From: Ctena decussata
Lineage: Eukaryota > Mollusca > Bivalvia > Lucinida > Lucinidae
Reading direction: 5' to 3'
Length of the DNA: 64,000 nucleotides
Assembly (NCBI GenBank): GCA_963989385.1
Contig: OZ022501.1
Location: 98,564,979-98,628,978, forward strand
Shown here one piece after another: positions 1 to 12,090 of the stretch. Both the position numbers and the translations under genes were made by a program. The notes under the pieces were generated by a model. That model was not told the DNA's origin. It saw nothing but the letters and a program-made list of their open reading frames with translations, and made no database searches. The first letter of the stretch is position 1, and the number at the start of each line of letters is the position of its first letter.

Positions 1-152
1 AAGGAGAGGAGAGGTCCTCAAATTTCCTGGCTCACATTCGCCATCAATTGCTTATTTGGTCCAGGTTCTACAAGGCCATTGTTGTTGTTGTATCTATTTT
101 CCAGCCTTTAAGTTGTATCCTAGATGCCAGGAGACGTTACAGATCCCGAGAT

Positions 153-405
153 GAGCCCCGGTAGCTCAGTGAGTTAAGCGATGGCCTGCTTATCTAGCAG
201 ACCCGGGTTTGAGCCATGCTAGAGGCGGGAAGGGTTTTAATCGAAAATATGGCTCCATTGCACACAGCCTTTCATTTCCACTCACCCATCATCCTCATAT
301 GACTGAAATGCTGTTACAAATAGATGTAGAATCGCAATTCATGCAGCCATCATCATCCGACACTCAGAGAACGTCATACTGTCAACAAACTCAAAGAAAG
401 AAAGA
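153..405 (+). repeat. tRNA-derived SINE-like copy
   Basis: The segment starts with a tRNA-like head: TAGCTCAGTGAGTTAAGCG matches a pol III A box, and GGGTTTGAGCC about 40 bases later matches a degenerate B box. It ends near an (AAAG)-type simple run at about 392-405. This is the layout of a tRNA-derived SINE. A decayed tRNA pseudogene with unrelated downstream sequence is the alternative. I did not find target-site duplications. Confidence 0.5.
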
Positions 406-442
406 GAAGACTTGTGGGATTTAATGCTGGTTTTGCAATCCT

Positions 443-720
443 TTAACTTTCCGTTTCTGAGTAGTAATATCCCTTCGGCACCTGCATACGGAGTTTATGT
501 TTCTCAACTAGTCCGCTATGCTAGGGCCTGTTTCATATATCAAGACTTTGTTGAAAGAGGGAAGCTACTCACTCAGAAACTGTTGAAGCAGGGTTATCAT
601 AGAACAAAGCTTGTGTCGACAGTTAAAAAGTTTTATGGGTGACACCATGACCTTGTTGATCCCTAAAACGTGGCCGTTTCTAAACTTATCTCCGATTTGA
701 TGGCCTCAGCCGAAGCTTAG
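443..720 (+). pseudogene. Family B reverse transcriptase, C-terminal fragment with nonsense codons
   Basis: This fragment aligns codon for codon with the last 90 or so residues of the family B RT at 22027-22773, from the segment NFPFLSSNIPSAPAYGVYVS to the terminal stop. It contains none of the catalytic RT motifs. Two nonsense changes are visible against the other copy: AGA to TGA near 640, and TAC to TAA near 664. Homology starts abruptly at about 443, as in a 5'-truncated retrocopy. The family B 3' UTR follows directly. Confidence 0.8.
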
Positions 721-931
721 TTAAGCTTTCAAATACCGGACTTTCAATTTCACTGACTTTTTCCACAGATACATAGATATGGCGTGTGTATTATAATAGG
801 CAAGTGATGCTTACTACCGCGCGCCTCTGTTTTGGGGTCCATGTCTGTGTCTCTAAAATATTCCGGAATTGTCTATGTTTAACTTACCTACGAGTTCGGA
901 CTTATGATTTGGGTCCTTTGACCACTATCAT
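721..931 (+). mobile_element. Family B retroelement 3' UTR
   Basis: This continues the RT fragment and matches 22774-22997 almost base for base. It runs from TTAAGCTTTCAAATACCGGA through TTTTGGGGTCCATGTCTGTG to the shared end GACCACTATCA, after which the two copies diverge. The common end marks the family B 3' terminus. A third, UTR-only copy lies at about 46275-46497. Confidence 0.75.
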
Positions 932-3110
932 TTAGACGGGCATGAAAATTCGTGCCAGTGTATCGATCAGAGTCTTTATTTAAATATGGAAGAAGAACCG
1001 GAGTGCCAATCGATAAAGAACCACAGCAGACTGTCTCGGTATGCAGACAGAACAGAAACATAATTTAGTCTCGTCTTCCTAAGAAGTCAGAGACCAATGG
1101 TCTGCACTCGCAAGTCGGAAACCTTGATAAATATTTCGCTGCTTTGTGACAGTGGTGGGGTAAACTAATGAACTGGAAGTCTACGCCTTCCTTAGCAATC
1201 TGAATATTAAGAGGCAGCGATAATAGTATTATCTGAAGTCAGTCTTGCTGCCCTTCCTCATCAAACCCAATACTTCCGCAGCTGAGAGGCACATACTTCA
1301 GGTAATTAGTGTATCAATGAATTAAATTATATTGTGTTTATAATTGTACTCATTATGGTTTCTTTGATTAGCAAATCATTTAATTCGTAATTGTCTGTGA
1401 TTGCCACTGATTCAGTTGGAAAGATAACAAAAATATATGCTAAAATACAGATTTAAAGGTTGTATAATGATTGTTTTACTAAAAAAAAGTCGTGGAAATC
1501 AACATTCCTTCCAAATGTTTCTTAACACTGGCCTTACACACCATTTCTTTTCCATTCTACCTTGGGTAAGCCTCTTGTGCGCTCCCGAGTGCGCGTCATG
1601 TTCCAATACACTTGACGCGGCAAGGTACGGTGGTTTACCCAGAAACTCAGGCACTAGCAGACGACATAATCTCAAACGAAAAACATTTACAGTTTGATCA
1701 GTTTTTAAGCAAATATTCAACAAAAATGTGAATTCTTATAGCAAGAAATATTTTGTGTACATTTTCTCCATAGAATCATCGTAAGGTAAGATTTTTATGC
1801 TTCATAAAATTCGATTACCGCATCTGGTTTGTGACTAGTCTCGCGATAATTTTCGAACTTCCGGCTTCTCCAAGATGGCAACCACATCTTGTTCTTGACC
1901 GCATGTTTCACAGGGCTACATATATAGGACCAAAACTGATACAGTAAAGCGAACTTATTTCGTGTGGTCGCTATGAAATATGAATCCAATATACTGATCT
2001 TTTCCAAAGATAACGTACGAAACCATGTTTCGTACGTACGGGCATAAGGTCATACGGACGTACGTCCGGACAACGGTAATACAAAACGCCCTCACCCCCA
2101 TTGGAATTGGCGGGGGCATGAAATTCATAATATTATTCCAGAGTTGTTTGAATGTAAAATGAGACAAACTATATGTGAAGCAAATATTAACAAGAAGACT
2201 CACCGTAAAAAGCAAAACATGCATTAAGCAGTGGTTTGAAGATAGTTTCGATCTCAGCTTAGTTGAGCATAGAAATGTTTTATAACCTCTGTGCTAGGCT
2301 AGCTGACGACTAAAATTAATCGCGAACCATGTGACCGCCGCGGAAGTCATAAACGCTGTAGCCGACAGGTACATAAAAAGATAATTGTTGTGACTAGGAT
2401 AAACTGAGCCGACGTCAATGAAGAAATTACTTTGACCGTCTGTCTTTTTATTACTTTGAGATAACGGAACATTCTTGAACTTGCTCAAACAACGACACTC
2501 TTTGCCTCCCCCTACAGCAAGGTTCAACTCCTAAGGAGAAGAATTTGCTCCTATAGGAGCAAACCCTTCTCCCCAAGAGCCGACTCCCAACCAAAGGGAT
2601 TCTCGTTCCAGGGAAGGGGAAAGGAAATCACAAAAATTGTTCCCTCTAGTGGTGGAAGGGGGCAGAGTTTCCATATTAGAGTGATCTACCACCGAGGTGC
2701 ACACATTCAGCTGTATAAATAGGTCTGGCTATGTCCCTGTGTCTGAGCCCAAGCCCACTTAAAATTGCTCAATTTGAGCTCTTGAGACACACAACACAGC
2801 CACTTCCTGAATTGTGCACCTAAAGCGCCCATACTGTGCACAATGAGGAACAACTCTGGTGCGAACTTGAGCGTCTTGCTCTCTTTTTTTCCATCGAATG
2901 AATTTTTTTCTATATTTACATGGACACCCATCTACTTAAAATACAAGTTCATAAAAATGTAATGTTATATGCATGAAACAATCAATATACACAGTTAAAG
3001 GAAATATGGGAAGAAAGCATCTTCAAAAAAGTAGATAAACGTATCAAATTTTATTCCGCCTCAATTTACTTTTTTTAAAACATCTTTAGTGGGGTATCCA
3101 AGAATTTTAT
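932..3110. other. No gene recognised; one short hairpin repeat
   Basis: I see no supported coding region. The short open frames here lack any recognisable motif. A hairpin at about 2530-2575 (GAGAAGAATTTGCTCC, then TATA, then GGAGCAAACCCTTCTC) has a related copy at about 29373-29430. A short cluster of CGTACG palindromes lies at about 2025-2075. Confidence 0.5.
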
Positions 3111-3224
3111 AGCGTGTTTCGTTCCAGAAGACTAGGCCGCAAACAAAGCCGTTGTTGTTTGACAGTTGTACTTCATGAACACTTAAAATCAGGAAGATCT
3201 ACGGAGGAGAATTCTGTAGTAAAC

Positions 3225-4815
3225 GCCCATTATTGCTATACAACCCTAAAGATTTCTGTAAATGTTAAGGGACGCCAAGATACATATCCTATTATGTATT
3301 GGTTTCATAAGCGTCATACAAAACCATATAAATTACAATTTATTGATAACTCAAGTTCTTGTTCTATAACCGAACTAGATAAGAACTTTCTCGCTCACTG
3401 TTGTCAAAAACATGTCATAAGGTACTGTGAGGAAGTTTATGAACAGTCACGTGAAAATGTCTTTGGGTCTATTAAAAATTCTGGTAAGGTAATTAATGAA
3501 TTTAGGTTGAGAGGATTCCGTGCAACCAGTATGTCAACTTATAAAATGTTAGTAATAAAATTTTCACTGCTTAACTTCTCCAACAGGGCTATTCGTATCA
3601 TGAACTTCGAAAGCGTTTCCAAGATTATATCGCCGACACTGTAAACCGGTTTTAAATTTGGATATTTTATAAATTCTGGTAAGGTAATTAATAAATATAA
3701 GTTGAGAGAATTCCGTGCAACCAGTATATCAACTTATAAAATAATCGTAATGAAAGTTTCACTGCTAAACTTCTCCAACAGAGCTATCAGTATCATAAAC
3801 TTCGAAAACTTTTCCAAGATTTTATCGCCGACACTGTGAACCGTTTACAATTTATGGTTGGATTATAAAGTCGTTTTCAACAGAGCCCATCGAAGTCAGA
3901 ACTGAATGGTGACAACCTATTTATTCTGAAAAAATGTTTGAAGGGCTGCTTTTCTGATCTGGTCAGTAAATTATTGTATTAAAAGGGTGTTGCATATAAC
4001 ACCAACGCTGCAAGTTTAGTGGCTAAGTTAATCACGACAAATAGCTCAGCTTGCATCTTTAATTGCACGCTTGTTGGTCGGGCATCATACGCATTGATGG
4101 ACCCGACATAAGCTATATTTCATTGGTTGGTGCCGGAGCTGGTCTTGTCTGTTACCTTGCCATTTAGGGATCAAGCGGTGGTTTTCTTTTGCTCCGGTAT
4201 TTTACTTGTGTTGTGTGACACTCCAATGATCCAATGTGTGACACTCCAGTAATTTCCAGGTGTTGCAGTACGTTGTTTTTACCGAGTCCTCATCTCTGCT
4301 TCATTATAAGTCTTATCCGCCACTTATTTAGTTTTTGTGATTAGTCACATGTGTCAGGAAATCTTCATGAAGACCAAATAGATAAGTAAATGTTTCGAAC
4401 CACTGCAAATGCAGTGGGCGATAGTTTGAATCCAGTTTAACTAGTTCAAAGCCTCTAGTAAACTATTGCTGATAGTTCAAAGGCGGTACTTCTGTTTTGG
4501 TTCCTCAAAGTTACATGTTGTCATGCCCACTTGTGCATGGTCTCTAGCAATATTGTCACCTGCAGAGCTGCACTTTCTGCTGTCTGATTTGTTTCTTTCT
4601 TAATTTAAAAGAGAAAATAGGTAAATTAGATTTTGCTACTCTGTTACGCTAGCTGGATGACCACCTCTTGGGGAAAGAGCTGTTTATTCGGTTTACTGTG
4701 CGTGTCTTTCGTGAACTTTTGTCAGTTTGTGCATGTGCTTTTTTTTCTTTTTGATGTTGAGGGCGGGGAGTGGAATTTGATTGTAATAATTCCTGATCAT
4801 TACCTATTATTTTGC
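3225..4815 (+). mobile_element. Degenerate family C retroelement (RT relic plus 3' UTR)
   Basis: The left part (3225-3645) encodes a recognisable RT N-terminal region, YKLQFIDNSSSCSITEL followed by a GSIKNSGKVINEFRLRGFRA segment. This parallels residues 111-182 of the frame at 50365-52095. It then jumps straight to the part corresponding to residues 425-455, so the catalytic core is missing. Further fragments of the C terminus follow (3880-4110). A family C 3' UTR then runs to about 4815, ending in the TTCCTGATCATTACCTAT block. Stops and frameshifts are frequent. It is a dead, internally deleted copy. Confidence 0.7.
3476..3843 (+). repeat. Tandem duplication inside the RT relic (about 173 bp, offset 195 bp)
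   Basis: Bases 3476-3648 are repeated at 3671-3843, both running from CTGGTAAGGTAATTAAT to the ATCGCCGACACTGT block. Both copies carry the same internal deletion junction, so the deletion came before the duplication. About 22 bases separate the copies. Confidence 0.8.
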
Positions 4816-5284
4816 TTTGCAAACCGTAAGCGCATTAATAGCTATGAATGCAGGCTTCAGCGTGACATGCACTTTTGTAGCGTTTAATACTGTTTTATAA
4901 TAATAATAATGGTTTTTAATTTTTCTGACACCACAGATTTTCTAAAAAAAATCTGAAAACTTAATCACTCAAACAATTTCGTAAATATATCAATCTCTTA
5001 TCTCAGAAATATTCCAAGCCATAGTAATATTAATCAGCTCATTCAGATTCTAGCGGAAGAGCTAACTGAAGGCTTTACTAGTTTTTCAAAACTTGTTTCG
5101 GATACCAATATTATGCCCATATAAGTTGTATGAAAATTAACAAAGTGTGTCTTCTGGTAGACGACGTTTAAAGTATTTTCAAAGCTTCTTTCATGTCGTT
5201 GATGTAACCTGGATAACATATTTTCCTAAGTCTTACAGTATACAAAAACTAAACAAAAATAATTTTTGCAAACTAATAATATAT

Positions 5285-5665
5285 GATCCGCGACACGACA
5301 AAACCAACAAAGTGGCATGTACGCCCAGCAAATACTCAGATAATCCTGGGCATCCGCTCAGTCTGATCAGATTGTTTGCCGTACGCATTGAGCTAGCTTA
5401 TACCCTAAGATATCCTTTAAACGCACAGCGAACAGTTTGATCAGACTGGAAGGATGCCCAGGCTGGTCTGAATCTTTGCTGGGCTCAGGTCTTTCCTTGC
5501 ATATAAATGCTTAGGTAAGAAGATAGGAAGGCAACCGTTATAAACCGGCTTAATTGCACACCACACCCTTACCTTAACCTTTGATACTAAACACTAATGC
5601 CCAGTCTGATATGAGTCTTAGCGAGGCGCACATGGCACTTTGTTGGTTTTGTCATGTCGTGGCTC
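5285..5665. mobile_element. Foldback MITE (GAGCC family), rearranged copy
   Basis: The left end GATCCGCGACACGACAAAAC and the right end GTCATGTCGTGGCTC match the roughly 238-bp foldback MITE seen many times in this window. The copy is longer than the others. About 90 unrelated bases (roughly 5495-5590) interrupt the right arm. The core GTCTGATCAGA / TCTGATCAGAC arms are present. Confidence 0.75.
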
Positions 5666-6905
5666 ATACAGGAAAGCAGATAAAAGACGGCACAAGAAAA
5701 AAAAAAAAACAAGATAAACCACACGCCAGGAAATCAACCCTTTCCAAGGAGATGATCACAAGGCTATTTTAGATACTGTACAAATAGTCAAAGTACAAAG
5801 CTGAAACCTGTTTGAATGAACTTAGTGAAATTTGTTTGAAGAGTATTGCTTTATTTAAAAAAATAGTAAATAACTCACCAGGCCTTACGGATTGCAATCC
5901 GAAGCTTTTGGCAAGTCTTATGGCATGTACCAGAAATGTTCATTTTAAAAATATTACTTAAAAATTTTACATTTAGATATTACTGTTTTACAAAACGTTA
6001 ATGATATTATACTCACGCTATCTTCAAAGCCATTTTTAAAATTTATTCCTGCTGAGCTGTTTGTTGCCGTCCTTTCTTGCAGACTAATCAGACATCATTA
6101 TGACAGCATCATTTTATGTAAATGATTCTAATAAAGGAGGGAGGGTCGTTCAATACATAGCTAATCATCAACACATAGCTAATTATATGTATTTTTTTGC
6201 CTGTTTTGATTTCCATTTCACTATTATTGCATTTCGTATCTCAGTTCAACATAATTTCTCCTTCTCGTTGGTTGCATTTGTTTCTGAGTGCTGTTCAGAC
6301 CAAGGAGCTCACACGAGCAGCCACTTAATATGATATTAACAAAACAAACCAAACTGTTTACTTTGATTAGAGTCTCCCACTAGTAAACTAATATGTCGTA
6401 AGAGAGCTGGTTGCTCGAGGATACGCAGTTTATATGTTGTAAACGCCATTGTTTGTTTAATTGTTTTCAATAAGTTTGTTTGTTAAATTGTGCTACTGGA
6501 AGATAATTATCTATGGTTTTGATGCTTCTATGGCATTTTCGTACGTATTTCAAAACAATATTCAACTAACTACTTAATTTGTCTGCCAGTTTTCATTCGG
6601 TCGAGGCGATACTATGAACACTACCAAAGCTAATGACGAAGCAATGGTAAGAAACGGACAAAATCGATTTCCACTTCTTGTTCAAAGCAGCAAAAGGAAA
6701 ACGATATAGACGGGACAAGACGAACATGTCAAGGCAGCTCTTTCCTAGCAGATGGTCGCGAGTTTATCCTATATTATGTACAAGTGGTCAAAGACAGATA
6801 GAAAGCCGTCAAAAGATGACATTGAACAGAAAACTCCTGCCATCAAAGCACCACGCTGAAACAAAAGATCAATAACAATTAAGTGGGAATTAAAGAAAGC
6901 TAGTA
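5666..6905. other. No gene recognised
   Basis: Sequence is AT-rich with only short frames lacking domain signal. Part of 6700-6780 weakly resembles an antisense retroelement UTR. Confidence 0.4.
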
Positions 6906-6985
6906 AGCGAAATTATCAAGAACTGACACAGATCAATCCAAGATCCCACCAAAGACATCGTGTGGGAAAAGACAACGCAAAATTA
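6905..6985 (-). mobile_element. Family D retroelement 3' end, fragment
   Basis: Read on the minus strand this is TCCCACACGATG, then TGGGATCTTGGATTGA, then a CAGTTCTTGA end. It matches plus-strand copies at about 21675-21755 and 31013-31083. No coding part is present. Confidence 0.5.
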
Positions 6986-7339
6986 TTCACCACAAAGACA
7001 TCAGCAGCAGCAGCCAGATGAATAGCCATTTCCACTGTAGGTGATCAGCGGGCTAGCTTTATATGACAAATACATCTCTTGCCACCTTACTTACTGCTGA
7101 CTTTTCTCAGAAGCAATTTATTTGCATCTGGGTAGTAATGTAAGATTAATAAACAACTCTTATAACTGGCACCTAGGTAATGACTTAATTACATAAACTA
7201 CATGCCGAACAACCTTTAGTTATTTATTTGGTAAAAATCAAACTTCTCAACGTAGAAAAGTATTTCAAAGACTAAATCCTTTTACTTTTTCCTGCTCAAT
7301 AATAGTTTTTTTTTAACTTTATAACTAATGGTACTAAAA

Positions 7340-8260
7340 GTAAAAAGATGGGCAATGATCAGGAATTAATACAATCAAATCCCACATTCTGCTCTCAAAA
7401 CCAGTAGGGAAAGAAGCACATACACACAGAAATGGACACAAGTTTACGAAAGACACGCAAGTAAACCGAATGAGCAGCTCTTTCCCAAACAGATGGTCAT
7501 TCAGCTACCCCAATAACAGCATCAACATCTATTTGTACATCGTTTTTATTTTAGTTACAAAACAAAACAAAACAGAAGGCAGACTTGGCAGCAATTCGAG
7601 TGGCCAGATACCATAGACAAGCCCACATCTGGTTATCATTCTATCCAAGGCTTTCTCTAAAGTTATCTCAAGAAATAACAGAGATCACGGCTGGAGATGC
7701 CATAAGTGAACAAACCCGACCTATCCCACCAAAGGTCTGTTAAGTGGGATTAGTCGGGTACAATGTTCTAAGAGAGTGTGTTTAGCATGACAGCACGAAC
7801 AATATATCAATAACAGAAATAAGCAACAAATAACACATAAAACAGCCGAAAAGAAACTAAAACAGAAGTGCCGCCTTGGGATGGAAACCAATGGAATTAC
7901 TGGGGGCTTAACCTGTATATGGCCGACCAACTATCCCATTTTTTCACACTGACTTTGGTTTATGGTGAGTTCCATGTACATATATTATAAAACTTATTCA
8001 AAACAAATGTTAAAATTTTAAACAAATTTTTCTCTTTTAAGATAATAATTAGATAAAAGGACAGAGAAGCAAAATTACCAATAAATGGAGAAGATTATGC
8101 GGCTGTTTAAGCTCCCAGTAAGTTATTTCTGACCATGAAGCCGGTGCTTACCAAGAAGAACTAAAGCAGAAGTGTCGCCTTAGGACGGCCAGTAATAAAT
8201 ATACTGGGTGCTTGAACTGGTCTTTAGTCGACTCAACCTCGCCCTTGGTTTTAAAACATA
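7340..8260 (-). mobile_element. Family C retroelement 3' UTR copies
   Basis: Antisense to the family C UTR. From the left it shows the terminal block (GGCAATGATCAGGAATTAAT), the GAGCAGCTCTTTCCCAAACA block and an AGAAGTGCCGCCTTGGGA version of the conserved core. A second, shorter piece at about 8160-8260 has AGAAGTGTCGCCTTAGGACG and a CAGTAATAAATATACTG stem. No RT coding sequence remains. Confidence 0.7.
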
Positions 8261-9290
8261 GTTGTTCGATTTGCGTGGAAGATTCCTAGCTCATCAGTGT
8301 AATATCTCAGAAACGCAAAAATAAAAAATAAGATAAATCAAGCGTTAACGGCAGCTTCGCGTTTCGAATGTTTTGTTTTCTTGTTGGTCGTCTGTATTGT
8401 TTACCCTCCCCATTTGGTGTGTTTGGGAGGATGTAGCAATCGTCGGTGTCGGTTCTTGATCACGTCTTTCTCATATTCTTTTCAGCTGTTATCTAATTGC
8501 ATATTTTTATTGTAAATGTATAAATAAAATCTTAAATAGTTCTTTTAAGGTAGACAGATGGCGAATAGAAATATTGGTGGGGTATTCATTTCATTATACC
8601 AGCTGAATAACCCAAAGGGCTATAAAACATTTGGATAAGAAAAAAACTTCACCGTTTTGTTTTCCTAAAAATCAAAATTTTGTATTTCTACATACATTTT
8701 TACACATTTTCCATTTAAATTCATGTCTCTAGCTCATGAATGCACTTTCATTTCTGCAAATCATATAATCTATAATATAGGATATTCGAAACAAACTGGT
8801 AAAAAATTGCAGTTATCTTGATAATAAGTATATTTTTACATTTTTCTAAATGCAATAAAACTGAATTTATGATACAGAATAAAACAAAAAAACAACAACA
8901 TTTCACCGTTTCGTTTCCTAGAAAAACAATGTTTAAGTTCATAAACATGCCCAAAACAGACTGCCCAAATTCTGCACCTGCTGCAAACACAGTCGGTCCT
9001 TGCCCTATTATTTATTTTCCTGTTATTCCGGTTCTACCAAAGAGTAATGCTTACAAACATGCTCAGATGGAATGGAAACTGTGAAGACCTTGATCATTCT
9101 GGTTCCTAAGGAACAGTCTGATCTCGGTTTCCACTGTTTGTACAGACCTATCTGCCCCTAAACTTAGGATCTTTACGGTAGACATTGTTAGTGTGTGTAT
9201 ATACTCCATAGTTGATCGATTTTACCATTGACAATAACTCTCTTTTATTTTCACAAAGTAAAAAAAACACAGTTATTCTGTATCTGAAGA
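8261..9290. other. No gene recognised
   Basis: Sequence is AT-rich. A short similarity (TTTCACCGTTT(C/T)GTTTTCCTA) occurs at about 8650 and 8903. The frames here carry no recognisable domain. Confidence 0.4.
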
Positions 9291-9291
9291 C

Positions 9292-9925
9292 CTTAAGAGC
9301 AGAGAATACATTCAGAAAAAAGAACATAGGCCAGACTAACTAGTTTCGGATGATAAATAATGATAAAAGTTTAGATCCTTTAAGAGCAAAGAAAACATTC
9401 ATAAGTAAGAAGTTGGGCCATACCGCGGTTTCGGCTATTCAAGCCTCATCAGTGACCCTTTAAATCTGGCACAAGGAGCCAGAGGAAAAAAAACAGTACA
9501 TTTGCAGGTTTAACATGGCAGTCGTCTCAAAGACTGATATAAGTCGAAAAATACCAAAATATTTCAAATTTGTTTAGAAAATGAATCTAAACGTATAATC
9601 ATTTCTGACTTCTCAGAATATATTCCATGATCTCAAAGGACCAAAAGGAAAATATAATCTGCACTATAGATGAGTGCGGGGAGACTTTTTACGGCCGCCA
9701 CACGGCACAACATCCAGCTGCAGTGATAGTAAATAATGATAAAAGTTTAGATCCTTTAAGAGCAAAGAAAACATTCATAAGTAAGAAGTTGGGCCATACC
9801 GCGGTTTCGGCTATTCAAGCCTCATCAGTGACCCTTTAAATCTGGCACAAGGAGCCAGAGGAAAGCCTCATTAGTGACCCTGGCAATACCTGGAAACGAA
9901 ACCGCAGAAAAGCACACTGAAATTC
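9292..9925 (+). repeat. Repeat family X with a 134-bp direct duplication
   Basis: Bases 9355-9488 recur at 9731-9864 almost unchanged (offset 376). The unit contains AAGAGCAAAGAAAACATTCA and CAAGCCTCATCAGTGACCC. Related copies lie at 27287-27425 (minus) and 57758-57825 (plus), so this is a dispersed repeat that has also duplicated locally. A frame at 9627-9839 crosses it. I do not recognise a protein, although the upstream part could be relic coding sequence. Confidence 0.7.
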
Positions 9926-10203
9926 CTCGATCTTAATTGGGCGCTTTGATGCAGTTTCAACTTTTTAACAAGACTCGCTTCCCTTAAGAGAAAGCTGATG
10001 ACATCTGCACCGACGTTCGTTTATCTGGTTTTACTGTAGGTTAAGCAAGGATATGATCTCTTTTTTTACTCTGTCAGACCTTATTGGCTCATTATATCTT
10101 GACTTTACAGCAATGTGTCCTGCCAGGACCAAAGCACTGATTACACTTTGTGTTTATCAAGGCTTACAGGGGTAGGTAAGGGTATATTTCATGGATGAGG
10201 AGA

Positions 10204-10493
10204 TTGATTGATTGATTGGTTGATTGATTGATTGATTTGATGCTTAACGTCCGCGGTAAACAGCTATGGTTATGTCGGGACGGTCAGTTAACCGAATCAC
10301 ACTATTTCTGGGCAGGCTTAGACCTCCTAAGCGGTTAACCAGTACTAAGTGCACATACTTTCGCCAGTAACTGACAACTGCCCTTCTTGAATCAACGGAA
10401 GGAGAAACGAAAGTATATGTCCAGAACGGCTTTCGAACCCAGGACCTCTGACTTATGAGTCAGGTGCCCTACCGATTGCACTACGCGGCCCGG
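10204..10493 (-). repeat. SINE with a Met-tRNA-like head and (TCAA)n tail
   Basis: On the minus strand the head contains GTAGTGCAATCGGTAGGGCA, an anticodon arm TGACTCATAAGTCA with CAT in the loop, and the B-box-like GGGTTCGAAAGCC. The T arm pairs poorly, so this is a tRNA-derived head and not a working tRNA. A core follows, ending in GGACGTTAAGCATCAAA, then a (TCAA)n tail. Likely target-site duplications flank it: CATGGATGAGGAGA (10190-10203) and CATGGGTGAGAAGA (10494-10507), 12 of 14 matching. Confidence 0.85.
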
Positions 10494-10507
10494 CATGGGT
10501 GAGAAGA

Positions 10508-11330
10508 GTAGATTAAAACTTATCCCGAGGAATCTGAGGTTAACGTGTGATGCCAAAGATGCTAAACAGTGAGTCGACGACAGTATTTTCCTTTCACACT
10601 TTAAAGCCATTGCCATGTTTTTTCCGTGTACCAGTTTCGAATTACATCCTTTCATTTCAGTTGCAGAACTTATTAACTTGCATAATTTTTGTGTTTCAAA
10701 GATTTAAACGATTTAAATAAATCTGATATAGTGAATCTGTTTGTTATTTACTTTGTTCTTGGCGTTGCATAAAGTAACGTCACTTGACCATCCACAAGAC
10801 GGCAATGTCTGTACAACGTGCATTTGGAGGACGTAAATACCTGACCTCCTGTTTATGTAACGATTTTTTTCGGCACGTGTTGTAAATGCCGGAACTAAAC
10901 TGTCATGCATGATAAGATTTGTATCTGACTCCACAGCTTACTTTCACGACAATAGTCATTTTACTTGTCAAAACTGTAAATTTATTTTACATAAAACGGA
11001 AAATTCAATAAATGTATCAGTATACGTTAGTGCACTTTCCAATGACATTTAAACAATGTATGATCGACTAGTTATATATTAAATGACCCTCGTAAATGCT
11101 CTGAAATTGACGCTGATAAACATTAAAATGTCTGTAGGATGAAACTCTTTACTATTGTGAATAAGAAATAATTATACCTACCTGTCTCTGAAACCTATCT
11201 CTTTCGTTTCACAGACAGTAACCTATCCATTGAAACTCTCTGTGTAACCTAGTTCCCTGGTCACGCTTATCAATGGAACATCTATCTTACTGTTAAAAGC
11301 ATCGCAAACGACTGCGTGATATCCCGTCAG
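10508..11330. other. No gene recognised
   Basis: Sequence is AT-rich. I see no repeats, RNA genes or supported exons. Confidence 0.4.
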
Positions 11331-11334
11331 TGCA

Positions 11335-12090
11335 TAGTAAAGCGATAGGCAATGATCAGAAATTAATCCAATCAAATCCTAAGTCCCGCTCTCAAAACCA
11401 ACTAGGAAAGAAGAACACACAAAAAAGACAAAGAATCACAAAAGACACGCGCGGTAAACCGAATGAGCAGTTCTTTCCCAAACAGGTGGTCAAACTGCCA
11501 TCCTATCTAAAAACATTTCTACGAAATATCTATTCTTACCTATTTTTTCGTTTTTAATTACAGAACAAAAGAAAAAAAATAAAGAACAGAAAGCTGAATG
11601 GGACAAGACTGCTAGACATCATAGAAAAGTTGACAGAACACCATGTAACACTGGGGAAGCATAACAGAAGGGCCGCCTTTGACAGCAAAAGATTACTGGG
11701 GCTAGGGGGTGCTTAAACCTCACCCTGGATCAAAACCTCACCCTCTGCTTCTGCGGTGATTTGAAACATTTGGTAAGCTGTTTGGTCCGCATGAAGGTTT
11801 CCTAAACCAGCGACGAATTATTAAAGAGAAACAAAAAAAATCACGGATAAGGCATATGATGAATCAGAGATGAGGACTCGACAGGCAGAACTTATTGCGA
11901 CACCAGGAGACCCCTGGGATGTCAAACAACACCACTGAACTACCGGAGCAAAAGAAACCCGTCTGTTGAACCCCGAAAAACCAAGCACCAGACGAGGCAA
12001 ACTCCAGTTCCAACCAATAAACTGATGGCTTATCATTGCGTCTGATTCCCGACCAACCGGCGTGCAATTTAAGAGGTAAGCAAAAACCTT
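11335..12090 (-). mobile_element. Family C retroelement 3' UTR joined to an RT relic
   Basis: Antisense family C UTR. It shows the terminal block GGCAATGATCAGAAATTAAT at 11348, the GAGCAGTTCTTTCCCAAACA block at about 11465, the core AGAAGGGCCGCCTTTGACAG at about 11666, and the region coding the last RT residues near 12060. RT sequence continues to the right (12090-12675). The order matches the family A element at 49829-51770, so this is one old insertion read on the minus strand. Confidence 0.7.

Noticed and set aside
10420..10493. Possible functional Met tRNA gene (CAT anticodon)
   Set aside because: The T arm and part of the acceptor stem do not pair, and it is continuous with a SINE core and tail flanked by target duplications.
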